Positions 1-5,424 of a DNA stretch of 6,447 nucleotides are shown here, one piece after another (the first letter of the stretch is position 1; each line of letters begins with the position of its first letter). A program made the translations under genes and the position numbers. This DNA comes from an uncultured Clostridia bacterium (GTDB taxonomy: Bacteria; Bacillota; Clostridia; Oscillospirales; Acutalibacteraceae). Under the pieces are notes generated by a model. It saw only the letters and a program-made list of their open reading frames with translations, did not search any database and was not told where the DNA came from. The stretch lies in the NCBI GenBank assembly GCA_946409885.1, contig CAMJYF010000117.1, positions 1 to 6,447 of the forward strand, given 5' to 3'.

Positions 1-10
1 GGGTCTTCTG

Positions 11-162
11 CGGTAGCGCGGCACCTCAGTGCCGCTATTCACAAAGTTACAATGAAAAACCTAAAAAACGGCTGAACCTTTGTGTTTCCGGAGTTGCCGT
101 CATTTTCATTGTGAAAAAAAGTTTGTTTAAGCCACGAGCGGCACTGAGGTGCCGCGCTACCG
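11..162. repeat. MITE-like nested palindromic element, copy 1 (E1)
   Basis: Positions 11-36 and 137-162 are perfect 26-base inverted repeats separated by 100 bases. Each arm is itself palindromic: GCGGCAC (18-24) pairs with GTGCCGC (29-35) around a CTCA loop. Inside the element further stems line up in register: ACAATGAAAA (49-58) with TTTTCATTGT (103-112), and ACGGC (68-72) with GCCGT (96-100). The whole element can therefore fold into one long hairpin, or into two terminal hairpins. There is no ORF of note inside it. This architecture is typical of small non-autonomous mobile elements or dispersed intergenic palindromes. No target-site duplication was identified. It lies upstream of the epimerase promoter. 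Confidence 0.85.
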
Positions 163-194
163 GGTTGCCTCGACAACCTCCAATTTATCTTTCC
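163..194 (+). repeat. Flank shared with second palindromic element (direct repeat copy A)
   Basis: This stretch directly follows E1 and aligns with 5366-5399, which follows E2 after four bases. The shared pattern is GGTTRCCTCGMCAA, then MCTC, CAATTT, and CTTT with CC. By eye this is about 27 identities over 34 aligned columns with two one-base gaps. It may be the true right end of the mobile or repeated unit, outside the palindrome. The role is unknown. Confidence 0.6.
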
Positions 195-233
195 ACTTTA
201 CGTCCTATCCCCCCTCCCGCCCGCAGCAGCCTA

Positions 234-262
234 TTGAATCCCGGATAAAACTGTGGTATACT
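234..262 (+). promoter_or_regulatory. Sigma-A-type promoter of the epimerase-kinase operon
   Basis: The -35 box TTGAAT (234-239) and -10 box TATACT (257-262) are spaced by exactly 17 bases, and TGG at 254-256 gives an extended -10. Transcription should start near 269, leaving a very short leader. That leader still contains the Shine-Dalgarno sequence GAGGTGATC (272-280) three to ten bases before the ATG at 283. There is no room for a riboswitch or long leader control element. Any operator would have to overlap or precede the promoter. Confidence 0.75.
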
Positions 263-282
263 GAACGGCAAGAGGTGATCTC

Positions 283-969
283 ATGCATAAAGCCGCTATC
301 GCGCCGTCGCTGATGTGCGCGGACATTTTCAACCTGAGGAACATCATTGACGCCTTTGAGGCAGAAGGGATCGAATCCCTGCACATCGACGTGATGGACG
401 GGCAGTTCGTGCCCAACTTCTGCCTGGGCACCGACTACTGCCGCCGCCTGAAGGCCGGCACGGCCATTCCGCTGGATATCCACCTGATGGTGACGGACCC
501 GGCGGAAAAACTGAATGCGTTCCCCTTCGGCGCGGGGGATATCGTCAGCGTCCACTATGAGAGCGCGGCGGATGTTCGCCCGGCGCTGAAAAACGTCGCC
601 GGCCGGGGGGCAACGCCCTTTCTGGCGATCAACCCGGATACCCCTGTGGAAACGGTCCTCCCCTTTCTGGACCTGATCGGCGGGGTGCTGCTGATGACCG
701 TGTACCCCGGCTTTGCGGGGCAGAAGATGGTGGAGGGCTCGCTGGAGCGCATCACCGCCCTGCGGACGCTGCTGGACGACGCCGGCCGCCCGGACGCCCG
801 CATTGAGGTGGACGGCAACGTGAACTATGAAAAAGCCCCGCTGATGCGAAAAGCGGGGGCGGATCTCTTTGTGGTGGGCACCTCCAGCGTGCTGGGCCCC
901 GGCGACACCGGGGAGAACGTGCGGAAAATGCGCGCGCTGCTGCGCGAGGCCACGGAGGATAGATCATGA
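283..969 (+). CDS. Ribulose-phosphate 3-epimerase superfamily protein, D-allulose-6-phosphate 3-epimerase-like
   Basis: This 228-residue protein is a (beta/alpha)8 barrel metal-dependent epimerase of the RPE/AlsE group, which inverts C3 of a ketose phosphate. The family signatures are all in order: APSLMCAD (residues 7-14), HIDVMDGQFVPN (34-45), DIHLMV (65-70), MTVYPGFAGQ (138-147), EVDGN (175-179) and GADLFVVGTS near the end. The expected metal ligands H34, D36, H67 and D177 are present, and D36 and D177 are the presumed acid/base pair. The wording MTV-PGFAGQ, EVDG--N and VGTS resembles AlsE (allulose-6-phosphate) more than housekeeping Rpe, which usually has MSVNPGFGGQ and EVDGGI. The substrate is therefore likely a ketohexose or ketopentose phosphate, not proven. 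The start is fixed by a strong RBS at 272-280. Its stop overlaps the kinase start (ATGA), so the two genes are translationally coupled. The protein is probably cytoplasmic and of normal length for the family. Confidence 0.9.
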   Translation: MHKAAIAPSLMCADIFNLRNIIDAFEAEGIESLHIDVMDGQFVPNFCLGTDYCRRLKAGTAIPLDIHLMVTDPAEKLNAFPFGAGDIVSVHYESAADVRPALKNVAGRGATPFLAINPDTPVETVLPFLDLIGGVLLMTVYPGFAGQKMVEGSLERITALRTLLDDAGRPDARIEVDGNVNYEKAPLMRKAGADLFVVGTSSVLGPGDTGENVRKMRALLREATEDRS

Positions 970-1850
970 AGATACTGGTTTGCGGTTCCCTGAATATCGA
1001 CCGGGTGTATACCCTGCCCCGTCTGCCGGAGCGGGGCGAGACCCTGTACTGCGGCAATTACGAGATCCACGTGGGCGGCAAGGGGCTGAATCAGGCGCTG
1101 GCCTTTCAAAAGGCGGGGGCGCGAGTATACGCCGCCGGTAAGATCGGCCCGGACGGGGCCTTTTTGGCGGATTATCTGGCAAAGGCCGGGGTGGACGTTT
1201 CCGCCATCGACCGCACCGCCGCCCATTCCGGCCACGCGGTGATCGAGGTGGACCCGGCGGGGCAGAATCAGATGGTGCTGTTCGGCGGGGCCAACCGGGA
1301 GATCACGGAGGACTACTGCGACGCGCTGCTTTCCGCCCACCGGGACGCCGCGCTGTTGCTGACCCAGTACGAGACCTCCTGCGTGGAATACCTGCTGCGC
1401 CGGGCGCAGGAGGCGGGTATCCGCACGGCCATGAACCCCTCCCCTTTTACGGCGGCGCTGCGGGATTTCCCCTATGCGCTGGCGGATATCCTGATTTTGA
1501 ACGAAGCGGAGGCCGCCGCCATCACCGGCGAAGCGGACCCGGAAAAAGCGGCGCGGGCGCTGCAAAAGCGCAACCGCGGCGAGGTGATCGTCACCATGGG
1601 CGCGGCGGGGGCGCTGTTCTGCAACGGCCCCAGGCTGATCCGCGAGCCCGCCGTTCCGGCGGAGGCGGTGGATACCACCGGCGCCGGGGATACCTTTACC
1701 GGCTACTGTCTGCACGCCCTGCTGAGCGGCGCGGCCCCCCGGGAAGCGCTGCGTATCGCCGCCACCGCCGCCGCCATCGAAGTCACCCGCCCCGGCGCTG
1801 CGGAAGCCATCCCCGACCGAACCGAGGTGCTGGCTGCCCTGCACGGCTGA
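966..1850 (+). CDS. PfkB-family carbohydrate kinase, ribokinase-like
   Basis: This 294-residue cytoplasmic sugar kinase transfers the ATP gamma-phosphate to a sugar hydroxyl. It follows the ribokinase pattern throughout: an N-terminal CGSLNID (6-12), the substrate-binding signature VGGKGLNQA (36-44), LLTQYE in the central sheet, ILNEAEA with N179/E182 for Mg-nucleotide binding, and the PfkB signature DTTGAGDTF (236-244) with D242 as catalytic base. The ending RPGAAEAIP matches the ribokinase RPGAxxxIP motif. The GGAGG at 954-958 lies inside the upstream gene with 7-base spacing, and the start overlaps the epimerase stop by four bases. Length is close to RbsK (about 300). The family fit is to ribose, but pairing with an AlsE-like epimerase leaves allulose, another ketose or a rare pentose open. 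No transporter is visible in the window to settle this. Confidence 0.9.
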   Translation: MKILVCGSLNIDRVYTLPRLPERGETLYCGNYEIHVGGKGLNQALAFQKAGARVYAAGKIGPDGAFLADYLAKAGVDVSAIDRTAAHSGHAVIEVDPAGQNQMVLFGGANREITEDYCDALLSAHRDAALLLTQYETSCVEYLLRRAQEAGIRTAMNPSPFTAALRDFPYALADILILNEAEAAAITGEADPEKAARALQKRNRGEVIVTMGAAGALFCNGPRLIREPAVPAEAVDTTGAGDTFTGYCLHALLSGAAPREALRIAATAAAIEVTRPGAAEAIPDRTEVLAALHG

Positions 1851-1900
1851 ACGGCACACCGGCGCCGCGGCAGGGAATCCGAAAAAGCAAAACGCCAATC

Positions 1901-1938
1901 AAAAAATCCTCCGGAAGAAACCGTTTTCTTCCGGAGGA
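1901..1938. terminator. Bidirectional intrinsic terminator between convergent genes
   Basis: A perfect 14-base stem (1907-1920 with 1925-1938) closes on the four-base loop CCGT. On the minus strand the stem is followed by six Ts (A6 at 1901-1906 on the plus strand), a textbook rho-independent terminator for the phosphodiesterase gene. On the plus strand the tail is CGCTTTATTAT, weaker but usable for the kinase operon 50 bases upstream. The flanking A-rich tract could extend the stem slightly. Confidence 0.88.
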
Positions 1939-1981
1939 CGCTTTATTATCAGGATGACGTTATGCCGCCGCGGGAAACCTT

Positions 1982-2010
1982 CTGACGGTAGCTGCCCTTC
2001 AAACCGTCAG
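1982..2010 (-). other. Small inverted repeat across the phosphodiesterase stop codon
   Basis: CTGACGGT (1982-1989) and ACCGTCAG (2003-2010) form an 8-base stem with a 13-base loop, and the minus-strand TGA stop (2007-2009) sits within it. There is no T tract behind it, so it is not a terminator by itself. It could protect the 3' end of the mRNA or be chance. Confidence 0.35.
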
Positions 2011-3029
2011 CAGGAAATACCCGCCCGGTCAAACACGCTGAGAAGGTTTTCTACCAGCATGACGAAGAAGTAGGCGAACCGGCGAAGGAGATCGAGCGGG
2101 CCGGTTTCGGCGGCGGGAGTGGTCTTTTCCGTCCACTCGCCGAACAGCTCCTCCGGCACGGAGGTAACCATGTGCGCCGGCTGCGCAATGCCCAGGGCAT
2201 ACAGCGAGATGGCGGAGACGTCGCGGTTGTGGACGTCCTCGTTCAGCTCCACGCTGTTGACGGAGTTGCCCGCCACCGCCAGAATGGCGGAGCTCTCCTC
2301 CACGGTCTGGCCGCCGTGACCGCCGGCGGTCTCGCCGTGGTCGGCCACCACCATGAACAGTCCCTTTTCCATCAGGCCGTTCTGCTCCACCGCGTCATAG
2401 ATCATGCCAAGGTAGGTATCGGCCTTTTCGGCGGCGTTATAATACTGGTCGCTGAAGCCGCCGTAGGTGTGGGCGGCGTGGTCAACGCTGTCCAGCTGGA
2501 TGAACATCAAAGTGGGCTTGTTGCCTGCGTTCAGGTAGCTGATGATGGACTGGACCACCAGCGGATCGGTGTCGCGGTGGACCTTTTTCACGTTCAGGTC
2601 GTTTTCGATAATGCCGTGGTTGATGGCGCCCCAGTGATTGAAGGAGACCAGCTCCGCGTCCGGGAACTGCTTGCGGGCATAATAGAAGATGGAGTGGTTG
2701 TCCGAGGTGGAGTCCCGCTCGTTGTTGGAGCACCAGTCGTTGGTAAAGCCGTGCACGTCATAGGGAACGCCGGTGAGGATGGAGCCCCAGTTCTGGGCGC
2801 TGGTGGTAATATATTCCGTGTGGGCGTTGTGGCGGTAGGCGTCGTCCGCAAAGATGCGGTCAAAGTTGGGGCTGTCCACCTTGCCCCAGGTGGCGCCCAG
2901 ACCGTCAATGCCGCAGATGATCACATGGTCGTAGGCCCCGAAGCTGTCAAACTCCTCCGCGAAGGCGATGGAGGCGCAGCCGCAAAGCAGCAGGGCGCTG
3001 AGCAGAACGGAAAGGATCTTTTTCATCAT
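2007..3029 (-). CDS. Exported alkaline-phosphatase-superfamily phosphodiesterase/phosphatase
   Basis: This 340-residue protein starts MMKKILSVLLSALLLCGC, a clear export signal (charged n-region, hydrophobic core). Cleavage after AFA (residue 24, signal peptidase I) looks best; C18 in LCGC is a possible but poor lipobox cysteine. The mature part has the metal-ester hydrolase core: D42 in GIDGLG, the presumed nucleophile region TTSAQNWGS (75-83, T76 or S77) and VHGFTND (92-98). D180 and H184 lie in LDSVDHAAH, D230-H231 in VADHGE, and H238 in GGHGG. These match the two-zinc site of the type I phosphodiesterase/nucleotide pyrophosphatase branch, so it likely hydrolyses a phosphate ester outside the membrane; the substrate is unknown. 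The C-terminus has a hydrophobic stretch (318-333), possibly a membrane anchor or amphipathic helix. The ATG at 3029 is chosen over an in-frame GTG at 3068 because AAGGAG at 3045-3040 precedes it by 10 bases and the signal peptide begins there. It is monocistronic in this window. Confidence 0.86.
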   Translation of the reverse strand: MMKKILSVLLSALLLCGCASIAFAEEFDSFGAYDHVIICGIDGLGATWGKVDSPNFDRIFADDAYRHNAHTEYITTSAQNWGSILTGVPYDVHGFTNDWCSNNERDSTSDNHSIFYYARKQFPDAELVSFNHWGAINHGIIENDLNVKKVHRDTDPLVVQSIISYLNAGNKPTLMFIQLDSVDHAAHTYGGFSDQYYNAAEKADTYLGMIYDAVEQNGLMEKGLFMVVADHGETAGGHGGQTVEESSAILAVAGNSVNSVELNEDVHNRDVSAISLYALGIAQPAHMVTSVPEELFGEWTEKTTPAAETGPLDLLRRFAYFFVMLVENLLSVFDRAGISC

Positions 3030-3039
3030 AAACAGTACG

Positions 3040-3045
3040 CTCCTT
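3040..3045 (-). promoter_or_regulatory. RBS that fixes the phosphodiesterase start
   Basis: On the minus strand AAGGAG lies 10 bases before the ATG at 3029 and 13 before a second ATG at 3026. Spacing is long but this is the only good Shine-Dalgarno site near the signal peptide. The alternative GTG at 3068 would put this site inside the coding region and place a charged stretch before the signal peptide. Confidence 0.65.
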
Positions 3046-3082
3046 TTTCCGCGCCGGTATCCCGGCACGCTTGATTACATTC

Positions 3083-3111
3083 AGTGTAGCATATTCCCGC
3101 GAAAAAAACAA
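3083..3111 (-). promoter_or_regulatory. Promoter of the phosphodiesterase gene
   Basis: Read on the minus strand, TTGTTT (3111-3106) and TACACT (3088-3083) are separated by 17 bases, and TGC immediately before the -10 makes it an extended -10. Transcription would start near 3076, giving a leader of about 47 bases with the RBS at 3045-3040. It stands back to back with the GH3 promoter. Confidence 0.65.
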
Positions 3112-3134
3112 TACCGAAATTCATGATTTCTGTC

Positions 3135-3163
3135 TTCCCTCCCCCCAAAGAATATGCTATAAT
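3135..3163 (+). promoter_or_regulatory. Promoter of the GH3 gene
   Basis: A perfect -10 box TATAAT (3158-3163) is preceded by TGC (3155-3157), an extended -10. At 17-base spacing the -35 position reads TTCCCT (3135-3140), a poor match inside a pyrimidine-rich run. The promoter therefore depends on the extended -10, or on an activator. Predicted start is near 3170, leaving a leader of about 23 bases with GGAGGT at 3182-3187. No obvious catabolite-responsive (cre) palindrome was seen in this gap. Confidence 0.7.
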
Positions 3164-3192
3164 GGCCTCAAACAAACACCCGGAGGTACACT

Positions 3193-5259
3193 ATGGATTT
3201 CAATCAGGCGAAACAAACGGCCAGAGCGCTGGTGGCGCAAATGACGGCGGAGGAGAAGATCGGCCAGCTGCGCTACGAGGCGCCGCCCATCGAACGGCTG
3301 GGCATTGCGGGCTACAACTGGTGGAACGAAGCCTGCCACGGCGTGGCCAGGGCGGGCGTTGCCACCGTGTTCCCCCAAAGCATCGGCATGGCCGCCAGCT
3401 TTAACCCCGCTTTGGTACGCGAGGTGGCGGACGCCATCTCCACCGAGGGCCGGGCCAAGTACAACAAGAGCGTGCAGTACGGCGACCGGGGCATTTTCAA
3501 AGGGCTGACCTACTGGGCCCCCAACATCAACATTTTCCGCGATCCCCGCTGGGGCCGCGGCCAGGAGACCACCGGGGAGGATCCCTTCCTCACCGCCGCC
3601 ATCGGCACGGCGTTCATCAAAGGCCTGCAGGGCGACGGGGCATTTTACAAGGCCACCGCCTGCGCCAAGCACTTTGCCGGGCATTCCGGGCCGGAGGGCA
3701 AGCGCCACGGCTTTGACGCGAGAATCAGCAAAAAGGACCTGGCGGAAACCTACCTGCCCGCGTTCCAGAAGGCGGTGGAGGCGGGCGTGGCCGGGGTGAT
3801 GGGCGCCTACAACCGCACCAACGGCGAACCCTGCTGCGCCAGTGAAACGCTGATGAAGATTTTGCGGGAGGACTGGCGCTTTGAGGGCTACTTCGTTTCC
3901 GACTGCGGCGCCATTACCGATATCTGCAACGGCCACCACTGCGCCGAAGACCTGCCCCACGCGGCAGCCATGGCCTTAAAGGCGGGGTGCGAGCTGAACT
4001 GCGGCGACGCCTACACCCATCTGCTGGAGGCCTACGAGCAGGACCTGATCGACGACGCGGACCTGACCGCCGCGGCGGAACGGCTGTTCACCATCCGGGC
4101 GCTGCTGGGCGAGTTTGAGGAACACCGCCCCTACGCGGATATCCCCTACTCCGTGCTGCGCAGCGAGGAGACCAAAACGCTGAACCTGCGGGCAGCGGAG
4201 CAGACCATCGTGCTGCTGGAAAACAAAGACGGCTTCCTGCCGCTGGATAAAAACAAGAAACGCGCCATCGCCGTGGTGGGGCCCAACGCCATGTCCCGCA
4301 CGGTGCTGGAGGGCAACTACCACGGCCACGCGGCGGAATACGTCACCGTGGCGGACGGTATCCGCCGGGAATTTCCCGACGCGGAGATCCTGGTCGCCGA
4401 CGGCAGCCCCATCTTTGAGGGCGGCTACTGGGACGGCTTCCAGGACCTGCAGAGCGAGGGAATGGCGGCCGCGGCCGAGGCGGACGTGACCGTGCTGTGC
4501 CTGGGCCTTGACCGCAATATCGAGGGCGAGGAGCTGGGCTTTGACAACGCCTTTACCGACCGGGGCGACCGCAAGACCATGCGCCTGCCGGAATGCCAGA
4601 TGAAGCTGGCGGAGCTGGTGTGCGACGTGTGCGAAAACGTCATCGTGGTGGTGATGTGCGGCTCCTGCGCGGACCTGGGCGAAAAGGTGAGGCGTCACGC
4701 CAAGGCGGTGCTGCACGCCTGGTACCCCGGGGCGCTGGGCGGCCTGGCCATTGCCCGCGCTATCGCCGGGGCCTTTTCCCCCAGCGGCCGCCTGCCCATC
4801 ACCTTCTACAGCGACGCCAACACCCTGCCCCCCATGGAGGATTACCGCATGGCCGGGCGCACCTACCGCTACATGACCGAAAAGCCCCTGTACCCCTTCG
4901 GCTACGGCCTCAGCTATACCACATTCTCCTATGGCCAACCGGAGATAGTCGAAACAGACGAAAACACGGTAAAGCTGTTCGTGGCGATCACCAACACCGG
5001 CCGTTTTGACGGCTGGGAAAAGGCCCAGTGCTACGCGAAATTCACCGACAGCCGCACCGCCACCCCCAACTGCCAGCTCTGCGCCATCGCCCCCGTGTAC
5101 CTGAAACAGGGCGAAACCAAAACCGTGACCCTGACCGTGGACCGCTTCTGGCTGAAAGCCGTCACCGAAGACGGCCAGCGCGTGGACCCCGACGGCGGCG
5201 TCACCCTCTATGTCGGCGGCGGCCAGCCGGACGGCAACGCGGAAGGGATCGCGATTTAG
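3193..5259 (+). CDS. Glycoside hydrolase family 3 beta-glycosidase, beta-xylosidase/beta-glucosidase type
   Basis: This 688-residue exo-acting hydrolase removes terminal beta-linked sugars with retention of configuration. Domain 1, the GH3 barrel (about 1-320), has GYNWWNEACHGVARAG (from 40), TVFPQSIGMAASFN, WAPNINIFRDPRWGRGQE (108-125), CAKHFAGHSGPE with K159-H160, and VSDCGAI with the nucleophile D237. Domain 2, an alpha/beta sandwich, starts near 345 (AIAVVGPN at 358-365). The segment EGEELGFD (444-451) is the likely site of the acid/base glutamate. YPFGYGLSYTTF (567-578) leads into a C-terminal fibronectin III-like domain (about 590-680). The WWNE and DPRWGRGQE wording is closest to bacterial and plant GH3 xylosidases, but substrate cannot be fixed from sequence. 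No signal peptide is present, so it acts inside the cell on imported oligosaccharides. GGAGGT five bases before ATG fixes the start. It appears monocistronic. Confidence 0.93.
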   Translation: MDFNQAKQTARALVAQMTAEEKIGQLRYEAPPIERLGIAGYNWWNEACHGVARAGVATVFPQSIGMAASFNPALVREVADAISTEGRAKYNKSVQYGDRGIFKGLTYWAPNINIFRDPRWGRGQETTGEDPFLTAAIGTAFIKGLQGDGAFYKATACAKHFAGHSGPEGKRHGFDARISKKDLAETYLPAFQKAVEAGVAGVMGAYNRTNGEPCCASETLMKILREDWRFEGYFVSDCGAITDICNGHHCAEDLPHAAAMALKAGCELNCGDAYTHLLEAYEQDLIDDADLTAAAERLFTIRALLGEFEEHRPYADIPYSVLRSEETKTLNLRAAEQTIVLLENKDGFLPLDKNKKRAIAVVGPNAMSRTVLEGNYHGHAAEYVTVADGIRREFPDAEILVADGSPIFEGGYWDGFQDLQSEGMAAAAEADVTVLCLGLDRNIEGEELGFDNAFTDRGDRKTMRLPECQMKLAELVCDVCENVIVVVMCGSCADLGEKVRRHAKAVLHAWYPGALGGLAIARAIAGAFSPSGRLPITFYSDANTLPPMEDYRMAGRTYRYMTEKPLYPFGYGLSYTTFSYGQPEIVETDENTVKLFVAITNTGRFDGWEKAQCYAKFTDSRTATPNCQLCAIAPVYLKQGETKTVTLTVDRFWLKAVTEDGQRVDPDGGVTLYVGGGQPDGNAEGIAI

Positions 5260-5276
5260 AGATCTGCCGTGTTGTA

Positions 5277-5361
5277 GGGGCGGGCACCGACCGCCCGTGA
5301 AACGCCCTTAAATAAAAGGCAGTCAAGGTGATTACGGGCACGGGCGGTCAGCGCCCGCACC
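5277..5361. repeat. MITE-like palindromic element, copy 2 (E2)
   Basis: Positions 5277-5299 and 5339-5361 are 23-base inverted repeats with 20 of 23 pairs matching, separated by 39 bases. Each arm is also self-complementary: GGGCGG (5278-5283) with CCGCCC (5291-5296), and CGGGCG (5341-5346) with CGCCCG (5352-5357). It sits 17 bases after the GH3 stop codon and ahead of the TPR gene promoter. The hairpins are strong but have no T tract, so it is not a classical terminator, though it may stabilise or attenuate the GH3 transcript. Its GTAG start (5274-5277), self-pairing arms and following flank resemble E1. Confidence 0.82.
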
Positions 5362-5365
5362 TGCA

Positions 5366-5399
5366 GGTTACCTCGCCAAACTCTCAATTTGACTTTTCC
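5366..5399 (+). repeat. Flank shared with first palindromic element (direct repeat copy B)
   Basis: It matches 163-194, with the common core GGTTRCCTCGMCAA followed by CTC, CAATTT and CTTT. The -35 hexamer TTGACT (5389-5394) of the TPR gene lies inside it; the equivalent bases of copy A read TTTATC and are no promoter element. Confidence 0.6.
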
Positions 5400-5417
5400 C
5401 CGCCCCTATGCTATACT
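5389..5417 (+). promoter_or_regulatory. Strong promoter of the TPR gene, predicted leaderless transcript
   Basis: TTGACT (5389-5394) and TATACT (5412-5417) are spaced by 17 bases with TGC (5409-5411) as extended -10, the best promoter in the window. Only seven bases separate the -10 box from the ATG at 5425, so transcription should begin at or within a base or two of the start codon. No Shine-Dalgarno sequence is present. Confidence 0.78.
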
Positions 5418-5424
5418 TGATTTC

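Noticed and set aside
1..282. Riboswitch or leader RNA upstream of the epimerase
   Set aside because: The predicted transcription start (about 269) leaves only some 14 bases of leader; the structured part is upstream of the promoter.
825..1898. Long minus-strand open frame opposite the kinase
   Set aside because: It is a shadow of the GC-rich kinase and epimerase genes, rich in G, R and Q with no recognisable domain, and runs across the terminator.
3030..3068. Upstream GTG start for the phosphodiesterase
   Set aside because: It would put 13 residues, several charged, before a good signal peptide and place the RBS inside the gene.
2172..3074. Long plus-strand open frame opposite the phosphodiesterase
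   Set aside because: Composition dominated by V, G, A and H with no motif; the minus-strand protein has a signal peptide and full active site.
3157..4938. Minus-strand open frames (3157-3960 and 3976-4938) opposite the GH3 gene
   Set aside because: Repetitive low-complexity translations caused by high GC; the GH3 frame carries all family motifs.
5277..5361. Rho-independent terminator for the GH3 gene
   Set aside because: Strong hairpins but no T tract on either strand next to them; the repeated-element reading fits better.
5389..5424. TTG start extending the TPR protein by 12 residues
   Set aside because: The TTG is part of the TTGACT -35 box and the extension spans the -10 box; transcription should start near 5425.
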